Shown one piece after another: positions 37,663 through 47,135 of a DNA stretch of 64,000 bases. This stretch comes from Albidovulum sp. (GTDB taxonomy: Bacteria; Pseudomonadota; Alphaproteobacteria; Rhodobacterales; Rhodobacteraceae). The stretch's first letter is position 1. Every line of letters begins with the position of its first letter. The notes below the pieces were generated by a model. It did no database searches and was not told the DNA's origin. It saw nothing but the letters and a program-made list of their open reading frames with translations. Where the stretch lies: positions 48,691 to 112,690 of the forward strand of contig WFVA01000098.1 of NCBI GenBank assembly GCA_015491895.1, written 5' to 3'. Made by a program: the position numbers and the translations under genes.

Positions 37663-37925
37663 GAAAAGCACACCCCGTTATCCGATTTATTCCCTAGTAA
37701 ACAACGCCCATTGGGCGGGCAAGGCTTTTTGCTCGCACATTATGGCAGGGGCCGTATTGCGTCCATGCTGCCGGACTGTGGCAAAGCTGCACCACGCGCG
37801 GCCTCTTTGCACCGAGCGCCCTGCGAAACCTTGAAAACCTGGCGCGAAAGAGTGAGTTAATCGCATACTCAATTCGGATTCCCCTGAATTGAGGTGCACC
37901 TTTGAAACACACGAGGGAAAACGAA

Positions 37926-38816
37926 ATGAAAAAGATTCTCTTTGCAACCACGGCACTTGTTGCCTCCGCGAGCTTCGCTTCCGCTGAAGTGAAGCTGACC
38001 GGCTATGCCGAAATCGGCATCAAGGGCGGCTCGGGCATCGAAACCCAGTTCCATGACGATATCGACGTCTCCTTCCACCTGTCCGGCGAAACCGACAACG
38101 GCCTGACCTTCGGCGCCAAGATTGATCTGGACGAAGCTGACGTGGGCGCCTTCACCGGCGGTCCGACCCAGCTGAACGCCGTCTGGGTGAAGGGTGCCTT
38201 CGGCTCCATCACTCTGGGCGACACCGATGGCGCGCTTGACTGGGCGATGCAGGAAGTCGGCATGGGCACCACCCTGACTGACGAGCACACCAGCCACGCC
38301 GGCTACAACGGCAACTCCGGCCTCGACGGCACCTACGACGGCCAGGTTCTGCGCTATGACAACACCTTCGGTGATTTCGGCGTGGCCATCTCGGCCGAGC
38401 TGGATGATACCGGTGTTGGCGATGTCGATTACGGCATCGGTGTCAAGTACAACGCCGCTCTCGGCGGTGTGAACCTCGGCCTCGGCCTTGGCTACCAGGA
38501 CAACGGTGTGGATGACATCTGGGGCGTTTCGGTTGACGCGAAGATGGACAACGGCTTCCGCGCGATCCTGAACTACTCGGATCACTCGACGAATGGCGCC
38601 CACTACGCCATCGGCCTCGGCTACACCATGGATGCCCTGCTCGTGACCGCCAACTATGGCAAGTACGATCTCACGGGCAACGATGCTGTCGCTCTTGCCG
38701 TGAACTACGATCTCGGCGGTGGCGCCACCGTGATGGCCGGCTACACCAACGACATCGACGGCACGACCGTTGGCGATCAGAATCGCTGGTCGATCGGTCT
38801 GGGCCTGTCCTTCTGA
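37926..38816 (+). CDS. Rhodobacter-type outer-membrane porin
   Basis: 296 residues, with a signal peptide M-K-K-I-L-F-A-T-T-A ending A-S-A, and a C-terminal phenylalanine (L-G-L-S-F) that marks outer-membrane insertion. Alternating polar and hydrophobic residues, many aspartates and glycines and almost no cysteines are typical of 16-stranded Rhodobacter porins. Acidic composition suggests a marine or saline habitat. Codons look strongly biased to abundant tRNAs, as expected for a highly expressed gene. The 260-bp upstream region contains no other gene. Confidence 0.92.
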   Translation: MKKILFATTALVASASFASAEVKLTGYAEIGIKGGSGIETQFHDDIDVSFHLSGETDNGLTFGAKIDLDEADVGAFTGGPTQLNAVWVKGAFGSITLGDTDGALDWAMQEVGMGTTLTDEHTSHAGYNGNSGLDGTYDGQVLRYDNTFGDFGVAISAELDDTGVGDVDYGIGVKYNAALGGVNLGLGLGYQDNGVDDIWGVSVDAKMDNGFRAILNYSDHSTNGAHYAIGLGYTMDALLVTANYGKYDLTGNDAVALAVNYDLGGGATVMAGYTNDIDGTTVGDQNRWSIGLGLSF

Positions 38817-38843
38817 TTTCGGAAGAACAGCCAACCAAAAGAG

Positions 38844-38875
38844 AGAGCGGGCCTTCGGGCTCGCTCTTTTCTTTT
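38844..38875 (+). terminator. porin terminator
   Basis: AGAGCGGGCC (38844-38853), TTCG tetraloop, GGCTCGCTCT (38858-38867), one wobble pair, then TTTTCTTTT. Confidence 0.9.
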
Positions 38876-38924
38876 GGGCGCGGATGATGTTTCTGTGAAT
38901 CGGGGAACAGAGAGAGGTGTGTTC

Positions 38925-39578
38925 ATGTCGCTCGCCGAGATCAAGGAGCGTATCCGCAAGGCAGAAGAAGCCGCCGGCCGCGAGCCCGGATCCGTGCGGC
39001 TGATCGCCGTTTCCAAGATGCAGCCCGAGCCGCGCGTGCGCGCCGTGCTCGAGGAGGGGCACCGGCTTTTCGGAGAAAACCGCGTGCAGGAGGCGGCCGG
39101 GAAATGGCCGTCCTGGCGTGAGGAATTTCCCGGGGTGGAGCTGCATCTGCTCGGGCCGCTGCAAACGAACAAGGCCCGCCAGGCGATGGGGCTGTTTGAC
39201 GCGATCCATTCCGTTGACCGCCCCAAGCTTGCCCGCACGCTTGCGCGCCTTGCCGATGAGCAGGGCCATTGCCCCGATCTCTTCGTGCAGGTCAATACCG
39301 GCGAGGAGCCGCAGAAGGCCGGCGTGCTTCCGGCTGAGGCCGATGATTTCATCGCCGAAGTGCGCCGCCTCGGCCTGCCGCTCATTGGCCTCATGTGCAT
39401 CCCGCCGGTAAACGAGGAGCCGAGCCTTCACTTCGCGCTCCTGCGCAAGATCGCGAAGCGCAACGATCTGCCTGAGCTTTCCATGGGCATGAGCCACGAT
39501 TTCGAGCGCGCCATCGCTCAGGGCGCAACCCATGTGCGCGTGGGCTCTGGCATCTTCGGGCCGCGGGATTACGGCTGA
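38925..39578 (+). CDS. YggS/PROSC-family PLP homeostasis protein
   Basis: 217 residues. The family signatures are present: PLP lysine K31 in L-I-A-V-S-K-M-Q, F-G-E-N-R-V-Q-E, H-L-L-G-P-L-Q-T-N-K and S-M-G-M-S-H-D-F, with the phosphate loop V-R-V-G-S-G-I-F-G at the end. It has no known catalytic turnover and keeps PLP and amino acid pools balanced. The ATG at 38925 has AGAGAGG. The 3' end overlaps the convergent ribH gene by 10 bp. Confidence 0.93.
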   Translation: MSLAEIKERIRKAEEAAGREPGSVRLIAVSKMQPEPRVRAVLEEGHRLFGENRVQEAAGKWPSWREEFPGVELHLLGPLQTNKARQAMGLFDAIHSVDRPKLARTLARLADEQGHCPDLFVQVNTGEEPQKAGVLPAEADDFIAEVRRLGLPLIGLMCIPPVNEEPSLHFALLRKIAKRNDLPELSMGMSHDFERAIAQGATHVRVGSGIFGPRDYG

Positions 39579-40015
39579 GCCGCCTCACCAAGCCGACGGC
39601 GCGTTTCGGTGATCTGAAGCGCCGCCTCGGCCGCTTCCCGCCCTTTCTCCACGAAATGGGCCCTGAAGATCGCATTGTGATGCGCCGTATCCTGATACTG
39701 ATGCGGGGTGAGCGAAACCGAGAGCACCGGCACGCCTGTATCGAGCCCGGCGCGCATCAGCCCGTCCACCACCGCCTGCGCCACGAATTCATGGCGGTAT
39801 ATCCCGCCATCCACAACGAAGGCCGCTGCGGCAACGGCGGCATATTTCCCGCCTGCCGCCAGATCGCGCGCCAGAAGCGGCATTTCGAAGGCGCCGGGCA
39901 CATCGAATACATCCACATCTTCGCGTGAAATGATTTCGCAGAAACCCTCAAGCGCGGCATTCACGATCTCGCCATGCCAGCCGGCTCTGATGAAGGCGTA
40001 TCTTGTGCGTGTCAT
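39569..40015 (-). CDS. ribH2: lumazine synthase, RibH2 type
   Basis: 148 residues. It makes 6,7-dimethyl-8-ribityllumazine, the riboflavin precursor. The sequence resembles the Brucella RibH2 form (decameric type II enzyme) more than the icosahedral type: R-A-G-W-H-G-E-I-V, D-V-P-G-A-F-E-M-P, G-G-I-Y-R-H-E-F-V-A and L-S-V-S-L-T-P-H align with it. It is preceded by an FMN riboswitch. No other rib gene is in the window. Confidence 0.9.
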   Translation of the reverse strand: MTRTRYAFIRAGWHGEIVNAALEGFCEIISREDVDVFDVPGAFEMPLLARDLAAGGKYAAVAAAAFVVDGGIYRHEFVAQAVVDGLMRAGLDTGVPVLSVSLTPHQYQDTAHHNAIFRAHFVEKGREAAEAALQITETRRRLGEAAQP

Positions 40016-40102
40016 GTGCTTTCCTTTCCCGTTTGCGACACGTCACAGAGCGCAAGACATATCGGGAAAGGCAGCCGGCTTCTGGCCCGGCTGTCCCGCA
40101 TG

Positions 40103-40240
40103 TCCTCTCCCATCCGGACTTTCACCGTCGGCCCCGGAATTGCACCGGATCTGCTGACCTTCCCAAAGGGAAGCGCTCGCGGGCTGCGGGGCGCGCACGC
40201 CCCTCACCGCCGGTGGGGAATTTCACCCCGCCCTGAGAAC
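40103..40240 (-). promoter_or_regulatory. FMN riboswitch (RFN element) upstream of ribH2
   Basis: Read on the minus strand the element begins with CTCAGGGCGGGGTGAAA, continues with CCCCACCGGCGGT, AGCCCGCGA, GATCCGGTGCAATTCCGG and GGCCGACGGTGAAAGTC, and ends with GGATGGGAGAGG. These are the conserved RFN helices in order. A GGAAAGGAAAG ribosome site follows just before the ribH2 ATG. FMN should turn the gene off. Confidence 0.95.
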
Positions 40241-40345
40241 GAAGCCATCTTCGGCCCGCCGGGGGAGAATGGCAAGGCGAAATTCCCCGGTTGGACAGGC
40301 GGGCCGGAGATGACTATATTTGCATTACAGGAAAGGAGATCCACG

Positions 40346-40624
40346 ATGCCTCTGCCGCTTGCCCCTCTTGCTGGTTTTGCCCTGCGTTACGGGATGGTCG
40401 CCATGGCGGCCTATGCCGTTACCCGGCGCATCGCGCCCGGCCGGCGCGATCAGCGGGCCGAGGATGCGCTTGATGCGCTTGACGAGGGTCTGACATACCG
40501 CCGCGAGGCGCGGCAGGCCAATGCCACGGCCCGGTTTCGCAGGGCCATACGCCTCGGCGAAGAAGGCCCTGGCCTGGAGGTCGATCTGAGCGCGCTCGGC
40601 CGCCTGCGGATCCGCAGGATCTGA
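40346..40624 (+). CDS. small protein of unknown function
   Basis: 92 residues with an excellent GAAAGGAGAT ribosome site. One hydrophobic segment (about 5-25), then a basic, arginine- and alanine-rich helix (R-D-Q-R-A-E-D-A-L-D-A-L-D-E-G-L-T-Y-R-R). Likely a membrane-anchored single-pass protein facing the cytoplasm. It lies between the ribH2 riboswitch and the petABC operon, 246 bp before petA. Family not recognised. Confidence 0.6.
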   Translation: MPLPLAPLAGFALRYGMVAMAAYAVTRRIAPGRRDQRAEDALDALDEGLTYRREARQANATARFRRAIRLGEEGPGLEVDLSALGRLRIRRI

Positions 40625-40870
40625 AACCCTGGCATTTCAAGATACGGCGAGTTCCAGGCCTGCTCATCGGCGGGCCCTTCATGTGGCACGAGACGCATAT
40701 TGAAATGCGAATTCAAAGAGGTGACAGGATATTTTTCCATCCGTGAAAACCTGTCTGGACGAAGGTTCATTAGGTGTCTAAACAGGCAGCGAAGCGCTGC
40801 GAACAACTCGCACCGGTCAGGTCGTTGCGGGTGTGTCGTTTTGAGATAGGCTACAATAGGAGGCTTCCCC

Positions 40871-41434
40871 GTGTCCCATGCAGAGGATTTCGACAGCGAC
40901 CGCAGGGATTTCCTGTATTACGCGACCGCGGGCGTCGGCACCGTGCTCACCGGTGCAGCCATCTGGCCGCTGATCGATCAGATGAACCCAAGCGCGGATG
41001 TGAAGGCGCTTTCCTCGATCCGGGTGCCGATAGATGGCGTCGAGGTCGGCACGCAGCTTACCGTGAAATGGCGCGGCAAGCCGGTATTCATCCGCCGCCG
41101 CGATCAGGACGACATCGAAAGGGCGCGCAAGACGAAGATCGAGGATCTCCCGGATCCTCTTGCGCGCAATGCCAACCTGCCTCCCGATGCGCCTGCCACG
41201 GATGAAAACCGCACGCTTGATGAAAAGGGCGAGTGGCTGGTTGAAATGGGGGTCTGCACGCATCTGGGCTGTGTGCCGCTTGGCGGCAAGTCCGGCGATT
41301 TCGGCGGCTGGTTCTGCCCCTGCCACGGCTCGCACTACGATAGCGCCGGCCGTATCCGAAAGGGCCCCGCACCGGAGAACCTGCCCATACCCGTGGCGAC
41401 CTTCATTGACGAAAACACGATCAAGCTGGGCTAG
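40871..41434 (+). CDS. petA: Rieske iron-sulfur subunit of the cytochrome bc1 complex
   Basis: 187 residues from a GTG with AGGAGG seven bases upstream. An N-terminal membrane helix with a twin-arginine start (D-R-R-D-F) is followed by the Rieske domain: C129-T-H131-L-G-C134 and C149-P-C151-H152, the same residue numbers as in Rhodobacter. C129, H131, C149, H152 bind the 2Fe-2S cluster; C134 and C151 form the disulfide. First gene of petABC. Confidence 0.98.
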   Translation: MSHAEDFDSDRRDFLYYATAGVGTVLTGAAIWPLIDQMNPSADVKALSSIRVPIDGVEVGTQLTVKWRGKPVFIRRRDQDDIERARKTKIEDLPDPLARNANLPPDAPATDENRTLDEKGEWLVEMGVCTHLGCVPLGGKSGDFGGWFCPCHGSHYDSAGRIRKGPAPENLPIPVATFIDENTIKLG

Positions 41435-41446
41435 GGGGAGAGCGAA

Positions 41447-42772
41447 ATGTCTGGAATTCCTCACGATCACTACGAACCGAAGACGAGCTTCGAGCGCTGG
41501 CTGGATCAGCGCCTGCCGATCCTTCGCCTCCTCTACGACACGATCATGATCCCCACCCCGAAAAACCTCAACTGGATGTGGATCTGGGGGATCGTGCTCG
41601 TTTTCTGCCTGGCGCTGCAAATCGTGACAGGCATCGTGCTGGCCATGCACTACACGCCGCATGTCGATCTGGCCTTTGCCAGCGTCGAGCACATCATGCG
41701 CAATGTGAATGCCGGCTACATGCTGCGCTATCTGCATGCGAACGGCGCCTCGCTGTTCTTCTTTGCCGTCTATGTGCATATCTTCCGCGGGCTTTACTAC
41801 GGCTCCTACAAATCGCCGCGTGAGGTCACCTGGATCATCGGCATGCTCATCTATCTCGCCATGATGGCCACGGCCTTCATGGGCTATGTGCTGCCCTGGG
41901 GGCAGATGAGCTTCTGGGGCGCCACGGTGATCACCGGGCTCTTCGGCGCCATCCCTTGGGTGGGTGAAGCCCTGCAGACATGGCTGCTCGGCGGTCCGGC
42001 GGTGGACAACCCCACGCTCAACCGCTTCTTCTCGCTTCATTACCTGCTGCCCTTCGTGATTGCCGCCCTGGTGGCGCTGCACATCTGGGCTTTCCACACC
42101 ACCGGCAACAGCAACCCGGCCGGCGTGGAAGTGCGCCGCAGCTCGAAGGAAGAGGCAAAGCGGGATACCCTTCCCTTCTGGCCCTATTTCGTGATCAAGG
42201 ATCTGTTCGCACTGGCGGTGGTTCTGCTGGTGTTCTTCGCGATTGTCGGCTTCATGCCCAATTACCTTGGCCACCCCGATAACTACATTGAGGCCAATCC
42301 GCTGGTAACGCCGGCGCATATCGTGCCCGAGTGGTATTTCCTGCCCTTCTACGCGATCCTGAGGGCGTTCACGGCGGATGTCTGGGTGGTGCAGCTGGCG
42401 AACTGGATCACCGGCGGCATCATCAACGCCAAGTTCTTCGGTGTGCTGGCCATGTTCGGCTCAATCATCGTGATGCTTCTTGTGCCGTGGCTTGATACCT
42501 CACGCGTGCGCTCGGGCCGCTACCGGCCGATGTTCAAGTGGTGGTTTGCCCTGCTGGTGTTCGATTTCATCGTGCTGACGTGGGCAGGGGCCATGCCGCC
42601 AGAGCCGCCCTATTCCACGATCGCCCTGATCGGTGCGGCCTACTGGTTTGCCTATTTCCTCATCATTCTGCCGCTGCTCGGCGTGATCGAAAAGCCGCTG
42701 CCGCAGCCCGGCACGATCGAGGAAGATTTCATCGCCCATTACGGCGGCGCCAATGATACGCCGGCCGAGTGA
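41447..42772 (+). CDS. petB: cytochrome b of the bc1 complex
   Basis: 441 residues with eight hydrophobic helices. Haem ligands H97, H111, H198 and H212 match Rhodobacter numbering. The ubiquinol-site P-E-W-Y motif is present (V-P-E-W-Y-F-L-P). It oxidises quinol at Qo and reduces quinone at Qi. The ATG at 41447 is 12 bp after the petA stop with a GGGGGAGAG site. The C-terminal extension after the last helix is typical of alphaproteobacterial forms. Confidence 0.98.
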   Translation: MSGIPHDHYEPKTSFERWLDQRLPILRLLYDTIMIPTPKNLNWMWIWGIVLVFCLALQIVTGIVLAMHYTPHVDLAFASVEHIMRNVNAGYMLRYLHANGASLFFFAVYVHIFRGLYYGSYKSPREVTWIIGMLIYLAMMATAFMGYVLPWGQMSFWGATVITGLFGAIPWVGEALQTWLLGGPAVDNPTLNRFFSLHYLLPFVIAALVALHIWAFHTTGNSNPAGVEVRRSSKEEAKRDTLPFWPYFVIKDLFALAVVLLVFFAIVGFMPNYLGHPDNYIEANPLVTPAHIVPEWYFLPFYAILRAFTADVWVVQLANWITGGIINAKFFGVLAMFGSIIVMLLVPWLDTSRVRSGRYRPMFKWWFALLVFDFIVLTWAGAMPPEPPYSTIALIGAAYWFAYFLIILPLLGVIEKPLPQPGTIEEDFIAHYGGANDTPAE

Positions 42773-42785
42773 GAAAGGATCAGAA

Positions 42786-43604
42786 ATGATGATCAGGAAA
42801 CTCACAGCAACCGTCCTGACCACCCTTGCCCTCTCGACCGGCAGCGTATTTGCCGCCGGAGCCGGGGGGCATACGGAAGATGTCGCCTTTCCCTTCGAAG
42901 GCCCCTTCGGCACCTATGACAAGCTCCAGCTCCAGCGCGGTCTGAAGGTCTATACGGAGGTCTGTGCGGCTTGCCACGGGCTGAAATACGTGCCTTTCCG
43001 CACGCTTTCCGATCCCGGCGGGCCCGAGCTGCCGGAAGATTGGGTACGCGCCTATGCGGCGCAGTTCGAAGTGCCTGATGACGGCGAGGATGCCGAGCCC
43101 GGGGATACCCGCCCGGCAAAGCTCACCGATCATTTCCCGGAATCGGCTGATCCCAATGCGCCCGACCTTTCCTTGATGGCGAAGGCGCGGGCGGGCTTCC
43201 ACGGCCCCGAAGGCACCGGGATCAACCAGCTGATCAAGGGTATAGGCGGCCCGGAACACATTTATTCGATCCTCACGGGATATACCGGGGAGGAGAAGGA
43301 AGAGGCCGGCACCACCTTTTATGAAAACACGGCCTTCCCCTCCGGCTGGATCTCCATGCCGCCGCCGCTCTTCGGCGAGGATGTGGAATTCGACGATGGC
43401 GCACCCAATGATCTTCATTCGGAAGCCAGGGATCTGGCCGCCTTCCTGATGTGGGCGGCCGAGCCCAAGATGATGGCGCGCAAGAAGGCCGGTTTCGTGG
43501 CGGTTATCATGCTGGTCATCCTCTCCTCGCTTCTCTACCTTACCAACAAGACCCTCTGGATGCCGGTGAAGAAGCAGGCCAAGGAAGCGGCGAAGAAGGC
43601 CTGA
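42786..43604 (+). CDS. petC: cytochrome c1
   Basis: 273 residues. Signal peptide ending F-A-A, haem motif C60-A-A-C63-H64 with the sixth ligand methionine expected in the segment around I-S-M-P-P-P. A single C-terminal membrane anchor ([14 protein letters not shown]) ends with a lysine-rich tail. It passes electrons from the Rieske protein to cytochrome c. Last gene of the operon and followed by a terminator. Confidence 0.97.
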   Translation: MMIRKLTATVLTTLALSTGSVFAAGAGGHTEDVAFPFEGPFGTYDKLQLQRGLKVYTEVCAACHGLKYVPFRTLSDPGGPELPEDWVRAYAAQFEVPDDGEDAEPGDTRPAKLTDHFPESADPNAPDLSLMAKARAGFHGPEGTGINQLIKGIGGPEHIYSILTGYTGEEKEEAGTTFYENTAFPSGWISMPPPLFGEDVEFDDGAPNDLHSEARDLAAFLMWAAEPKMMARKKAGFVAVIMLVILSSLLYLTNKTLWMPVKKQAKEAAKKA

Positions 43605-43640
43605 GCCCGGCGCGTGGCTGACAAACGGCTGACAGGCTCG

Positions 43641-43669
43641 AAGCGCGCTCCTTTCGGGGCGCGCTTTTT
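43641..43669 (+). terminator. petABC terminator
   Basis: AAGCGCGCTCC (43641-43651) and GGGGCGCGCTT (43656-43666) with one wobble, TTTC loop and a T-run. It ends at the convergent thiQ stop. Confidence 0.9.
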
Positions 43670-44368
43670 CTATTGCTCCCCGAGATAGCGGCGTAGAGCT
43701 TCGGGCGGATTCGTGAGAATTTCCGCTGCCGGAGCCGGCGGATGTGCTTTCCCTTCGTCCACCATTACCACGAGATCGGCGAAAAGGCGGGCATCATCGG
43801 GATCATGGGTTACCATGAGTACGGTATTGCCGTTCTCCCCTGCGATTTCGCCAAGGAGCGAGAGCATCTCCCGCTTGAGGGCCGGGCCGAGAGCGGCGAA
43901 GGGCTCATCAAGCAGCATCAGGGGCTTGTTGCGCAGAAAGGCGCGGGCGAGGGCCACGCGGCTTTGCTGCCCGCCCGAGAGATCGGCCGGCCTGCGGAGG
44001 CCGAGCCCCTCAAGGCCGGTTCGCTTCATGGCCTGTTCGATGCGATCCCTTTCCCCGGCGTTCAGCTTGAGATCCGCCCGCAGGCCGAGGCCGATATTCT
44101 GCGCGGCGGTGAGATGGGGGAAGAGATTGTTTTCCTGAAAGAGAATGCTGACGGGGCGCTCGGCCGGCAGGAGCGGGGTTATCGGCTCCCCGCCCCACAG
44201 GATGCGCCCGCTTTCTGGGACAATGAAGCCGGCGATGGCGCCGAGCAGGGTGGATTTGCCGCTCCCCGAGGGCCCGATGACGGCAACCCGCGCACCCGCC
44301 GGCACCTTGAGATCGGCGGAAAGGGCGAAATCGCCCTGCCTGATCTGGAGATCTTCAAGTTCGAGCAT
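43670..44368 (-). CDS. thiQ: thiamine ABC transporter ATP-binding protein
   Basis: 232 residues from the ATG beginning M-L-E-L-E-D-L. Walker A G-P-S-G-S-G-K-S-T, Q-loop F-Q-E-N-N, signature L-S-G-G-Q-Q-S-R, Walker B L-M-L-L-D-E-P. It powers uptake of thiamine or its phosphate with ThiP and ThiB. It overlaps the thiP stop by 14 bp. The operon is governed by a TPP riboswitch, which settles the substrate. Confidence 0.95.
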   Translation of the reverse strand: MLELEDLQIRQGDFALSADLKVPAGARVAVIGPSGSGKSTLLGAIAGFIVPESGRILWGGEPITPLLPAERPVSILFQENNLFPHLTAAQNIGLGLRADLKLNAGERDRIEQAMKRTGLEGLGLRRPADLSGGQQSRVALARAFLRNKPLMLLDEPFAALGPALKREMLSLLGEIAGENGNTVLMVTHDPDDARLFADLVVMVDEGKAHPPAPAAEILTNPPEALRRYLGEQ

Positions 44369-45932
44369 TGGTGCGGCCTCCCTTGTCGAACAGCCAGAAC
44401 AGGGCAAAGCTCAGGATCAGCAGAAGAAGGGCCGCCGCAGCGGCATCTTCCACCCTGTATGCTGCGCGCAGCCTGTAGATCTGCAATGGGAGGGTCGCGG
44501 ATCCGGGTGCCGAAAACAGGGCGATCACTCCAAGATCCCCCATCGAGAGCGCGGCCGCAAGCCCGGCAGTGAAGCCTATCGGCGCCCTTATGCGCGGCAG
44601 CAGGAAGAGGCGGAGGCGATCCCGGCCAAAGAGGCCGAGGCTGTCAGCCAGCGGGCCGAAGGCGGCTTCGGCATCGCGGATGGCCGGGGTCAGCACGCGC
44701 AGGGCAAAGGGGAGGCTCATGATGGCGTTGACGAGGGCCGTCAGAGGCAGGGCGAGCGCGACGGGATCGGCGAGCGGAAAGAGGATGATGAAGAGCCCCG
44801 TGCCGATGACAAGCGGCGAAGCGGCGAGCGAGAGATAGCCGATCGCTTCAACCGCCGAAATCGCCGGGGTGTGGGCCCTGCTCGTGGCGATCAGGAGCGC
44901 AAGCGGAAGGGAGAGGGCGAGCGTGAGGGCCGTTGCGCCAAGCGCGACCAGAAGCGAACGCATCACGGAATGCCAGACGGTGGCAGGAAGGGCGAAGATG
45001 CCCTGAAGCCCGGATACCGCGATCGCCAGCAGGGGAGTGAGCAGAAAGCCGGCGGCGGTGATGATGATGGCCGCATCGGCAAGCATGGTGATGCGGCCGG
45101 TTGCGTCATGGCGTTCGATGGTTCTGTCCAGCCCGCTACCGAAAAGAGCGTTGCGCCCGAACCGGAGGGCGATGGCGGCGGCAATGGCGCCGACCAGAAA
45201 CTGGAGTGCGGCAAGCTTTGCCGCCTTGCCGAGATCGAATTCGAAGCGGAAGGCCTGATATATCGCCAGTTCGATCGTGGTCGCACGGGGGCCGCCGCCA
45301 AGGGCGAGCACCACCGCGAAGCTGGTGAGGCAGATCAGGAAGATGACCATGAAGGCGCCGGGCAGCGTGGCGCGAAGCATGGGAAGCTCGAGCCAGCGGA
45401 AGATGTGGCGCGGCGTGAAGCCAAGAGAAGAGGCGAGGCGAAAGTGCTCGGCCGGGATGGCGGCCCAGCCCTGGAGCAGCAGGCGCGTGGCCAGTGGCAG
45501 ATTGAAGAAGACATGCGCAAGCAGCACGCCCGGAAGCCCATAGATGGATATGGCGGGCAGGCCCAGTGCGCCGAGGGCCGCATTGAGCAGGCCGTTTCGC
45601 CCAAAGATCGCGAGGAGCCCCAGCACGGCCACGATGACGGGCAGGATGAAGGGCGCGCCCATGAGCGCGATCAGAAAACGGCGGCCCGCAAAGCTGCGCC
45701 GTGCGAGCGCGCGGGCGAGGGGCACGGCAAGCACCACGCTGATGGCCGCCGAGAGAGCGGCCTGAATGAGCGTGAAGCGTATGGCCGCCCAGTCGGAGGC
45801 CGTGATCGCTCCGGTGCTTTCGGCGCGCAGGAAAACGGCCGCGAGCGTGCCCGGCACAAGCGCCAGCACGAGAGCGGCGGCACCGCTCCCGAGCCAGCGG
45901 ATGGCGCCTAGCGGCTGAGTGCGGCCAGCCAT
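44355..45932 (-). CDS. thiP: thiamine ABC transporter permease
   Basis: 525 residues, 12 hydrophobic segments in two similar halves, as in fused ThiP permeases. Each half has an EAA-like loop region (for example A-S-S-L-G-F-T-P-R-H-I-F and A-D-S-L-G-L-F-G-R-D). It overlaps thiB by 25 bp at its start and thiQ by 14 at its end, a compact thiBPQ arrangement. Confidence 0.95.
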   Translation of the reverse strand: MAGRTQPLGAIRWLGSGAAALVLALVPGTLAAVFLRAESTGAITASDWAAIRFTLIQAALSAAISVVLAVPLARALARRSFAGRRFLIALMGAPFILPVIVAVLGLLAIFGRNGLLNAALGALGLPAISIYGLPGVLLAHVFFNLPLATRLLLQGWAAIPAEHFRLASSLGFTPRHIFRWLELPMLRATLPGAFMVIFLICLTSFAVVLALGGGPRATTIELAIYQAFRFEFDLGKAAKLAALQFLVGAIAAAIALRFGRNALFGSGLDRTIERHDATGRITMLADAAIIITAAGFLLTPLLAIAVSGLQGIFALPATVWHSVMRSLLVALGATALTLALSLPLALLIATSRAHTPAISAVEAIGYLSLAASPLVIGTGLFIILFPLADPVALALPLTALVNAIMSLPFALRVLTPAIRDAEAAFGPLADSLGLFGRDRLRLFLLPRIRAPIGFTAGLAAALSMGDLGVIALFSAPGSATLPLQIYRLRAAYRVEDAAAAALLLLILSFALFWLFDKGGRTNART

Positions 45933-46900
45933 TCGGCCAGCGCCTCATCGCGGATTTCGCCGGCTTCTTTCGGGGAAAGCAGCAGGGCTTTTGCGGGCCT
46001 GATCAGGGTTTCGAACCCGTCCGGCAGCCCGCCCGAGGGGATCTTCGCGGGATACATCCAGTTCGTCGTCGGGATGATGCTCTGGAACCTGTCGGACGCC
46101 ATGAAGGCAAGGAAGCGGTCTGCAAGCTCGGGCTGATCGGTGCCGGCGATCTTGCCGGCCACCTCGATCTGCATGTAATGGCCCTCCTCGAAGAGCGCGG
46201 CCGCCTTTGTGTCGTCCTTCTCGGCAATCAGGTGATAGGCGGGCGATGTGGTGTAGGAGAGGACCATATCGGCCTCGCCTTCGAGGAACATCCCGTAGGC
46301 TTCCGACCAGCCCTTCGTGACCGTCACGATATTGTCCGAAAGCCCTTCCCAGATACCGCCCGCTTCATCGCCGTAAGCGGCCTTGACCCACAGGAGGAGG
46401 CCGAGGCCGGGCGTTGAGGAGCGTGGATCCTGGATCACGATCCTGAGATCGCTTTCCGCCAGTTCGCGAAAGCTTTTCGGCGGGCTTGTCACCTTCGTCT
46501 TGTCGTAAACAAAGGCGAAATAGCCCCAATCGAAGGGCTGAAAGAACGCATTATTCCATTCCACCGGCAGATCAAGAGCCGGGCGCGGCTCGGGAAGGGG
46601 CGCGAAAAGGCCGCTTTCCTCGGCCGTGGCCATGAGATTGGTGTCGAGCCCCAGCGCGATATCGGCCGGGGTGCGTTTGCCCTCGAGTTTGAGGCGCGCG
46701 AGCAGCGCCGCGCCATCGCCTGTGCCCACGAATTGCAGATCGCAGCCGCATTCCTCCTCGAACGCCTTTTCAACCGCCGGACCGGGGCCCCAGTCGGAAA
46801 CGAAACTGTCATAGGTATATACCGTGAGGACGGGTGTCTCGGCGGCAGCCAGCGTGGCGACGGCACAGAAACCCGCAGCAAAGATGGATGTTTTCATCAT
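45908..46900 (-). CDS. thiB: thiamine ABC transporter substrate-binding protein
   Basis: 330 residues with a Sec signal ending near A-A-A-E-T-P. The mature start V-L-T-V-Y-T-Y-D-S-F-V-S-D-W-G-P-G-P is the standard ThiB/TbpA beginning, with the tyrosine and tryptophan that stack on the thiazole and pyrimidine further on. Two adjacent ATG codons are possible starts; the first has GGAG five bases upstream. First gene of thiBPQ, under the TPP riboswitch. Confidence 0.95.
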   Translation of the reverse strand: MMKTSIFAAGFCAVATLAAAETPVLTVYTYDSFVSDWGPGPAVEKAFEEECGCDLQFVGTGDGAALLARLKLEGKRTPADIALGLDTNLMATAEESGLFAPLPEPRPALDLPVEWNNAFFQPFDWGYFAFVYDKTKVTSPPKSFRELAESDLRIVIQDPRSSTPGLGLLLWVKAAYGDEAGGIWEGLSDNIVTVTKGWSEAYGMFLEGEADMVLSYTTSPAYHLIAEKDDTKAAALFEEGHYMQIEVAGKIAGTDQPELADRFLAFMASDRFQSIIPTTNWMYPAKIPSGGLPDGFETLIRPAKALLLSPKEAGEIRDEALAEWLAALSR

Positions 46901-46949
46901 TCATTCTCCATTTTTCGCGACGGGCGGGGCGAAGTTGGAGAATGTCCAG

Positions 46950-47038
46950 ACCTTCCCTCCGCCGGTCTTAACCGGATCAGGTTCAACGGGTTCGCGATCG
47001 CTCGCGTCTCAGCTTCTGGCGAAGCACCCCGAGGCAGT
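46950..47038 (-). promoter_or_regulatory. TPP riboswitch (THI element) upstream of thiBPQ
   Basis: On the minus strand: CTCGGGGTGC, then GCTGAGA, then ACCCGTTGAACCTGATC, then CGGTTAAGACCGGCGGAGGG. These are the conserved THI-box helices in order. The thiB start follows about 50 bases later. Thiamine pyrophosphate should reduce expression. Confidence 0.96.
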
Positions 47039-47135
47039 TTCACATCTATGTCCGCGCAATCCCGCGTGCAAGGCAAATTTCCTTGAGGCATCCGCAAGGC
47101 AAGGCTAAACGCTTTGGGCAAAGGAGCGTTTCGCG

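Noticed and set aside
37869..39533. Minus-strand open frame opposite the porin and YggS-like gene
   Set aside because: It spans two sound plus-strand genes and a clear terminator; no coding features of its own.
40700..40716. TTGAA/TTCAA inverted repeat upstream of petA
   Set aside because: Five-base arms in a short AT-rich patch are expected by chance; no regulator or matching site supports it.
44145..45911. Long plus-strand open frame opposite thiP
   Set aside because: The translation is low-complexity Arg/Glu/Gly-rich, typical of antisense frames opposite hydrophobic membrane proteins.
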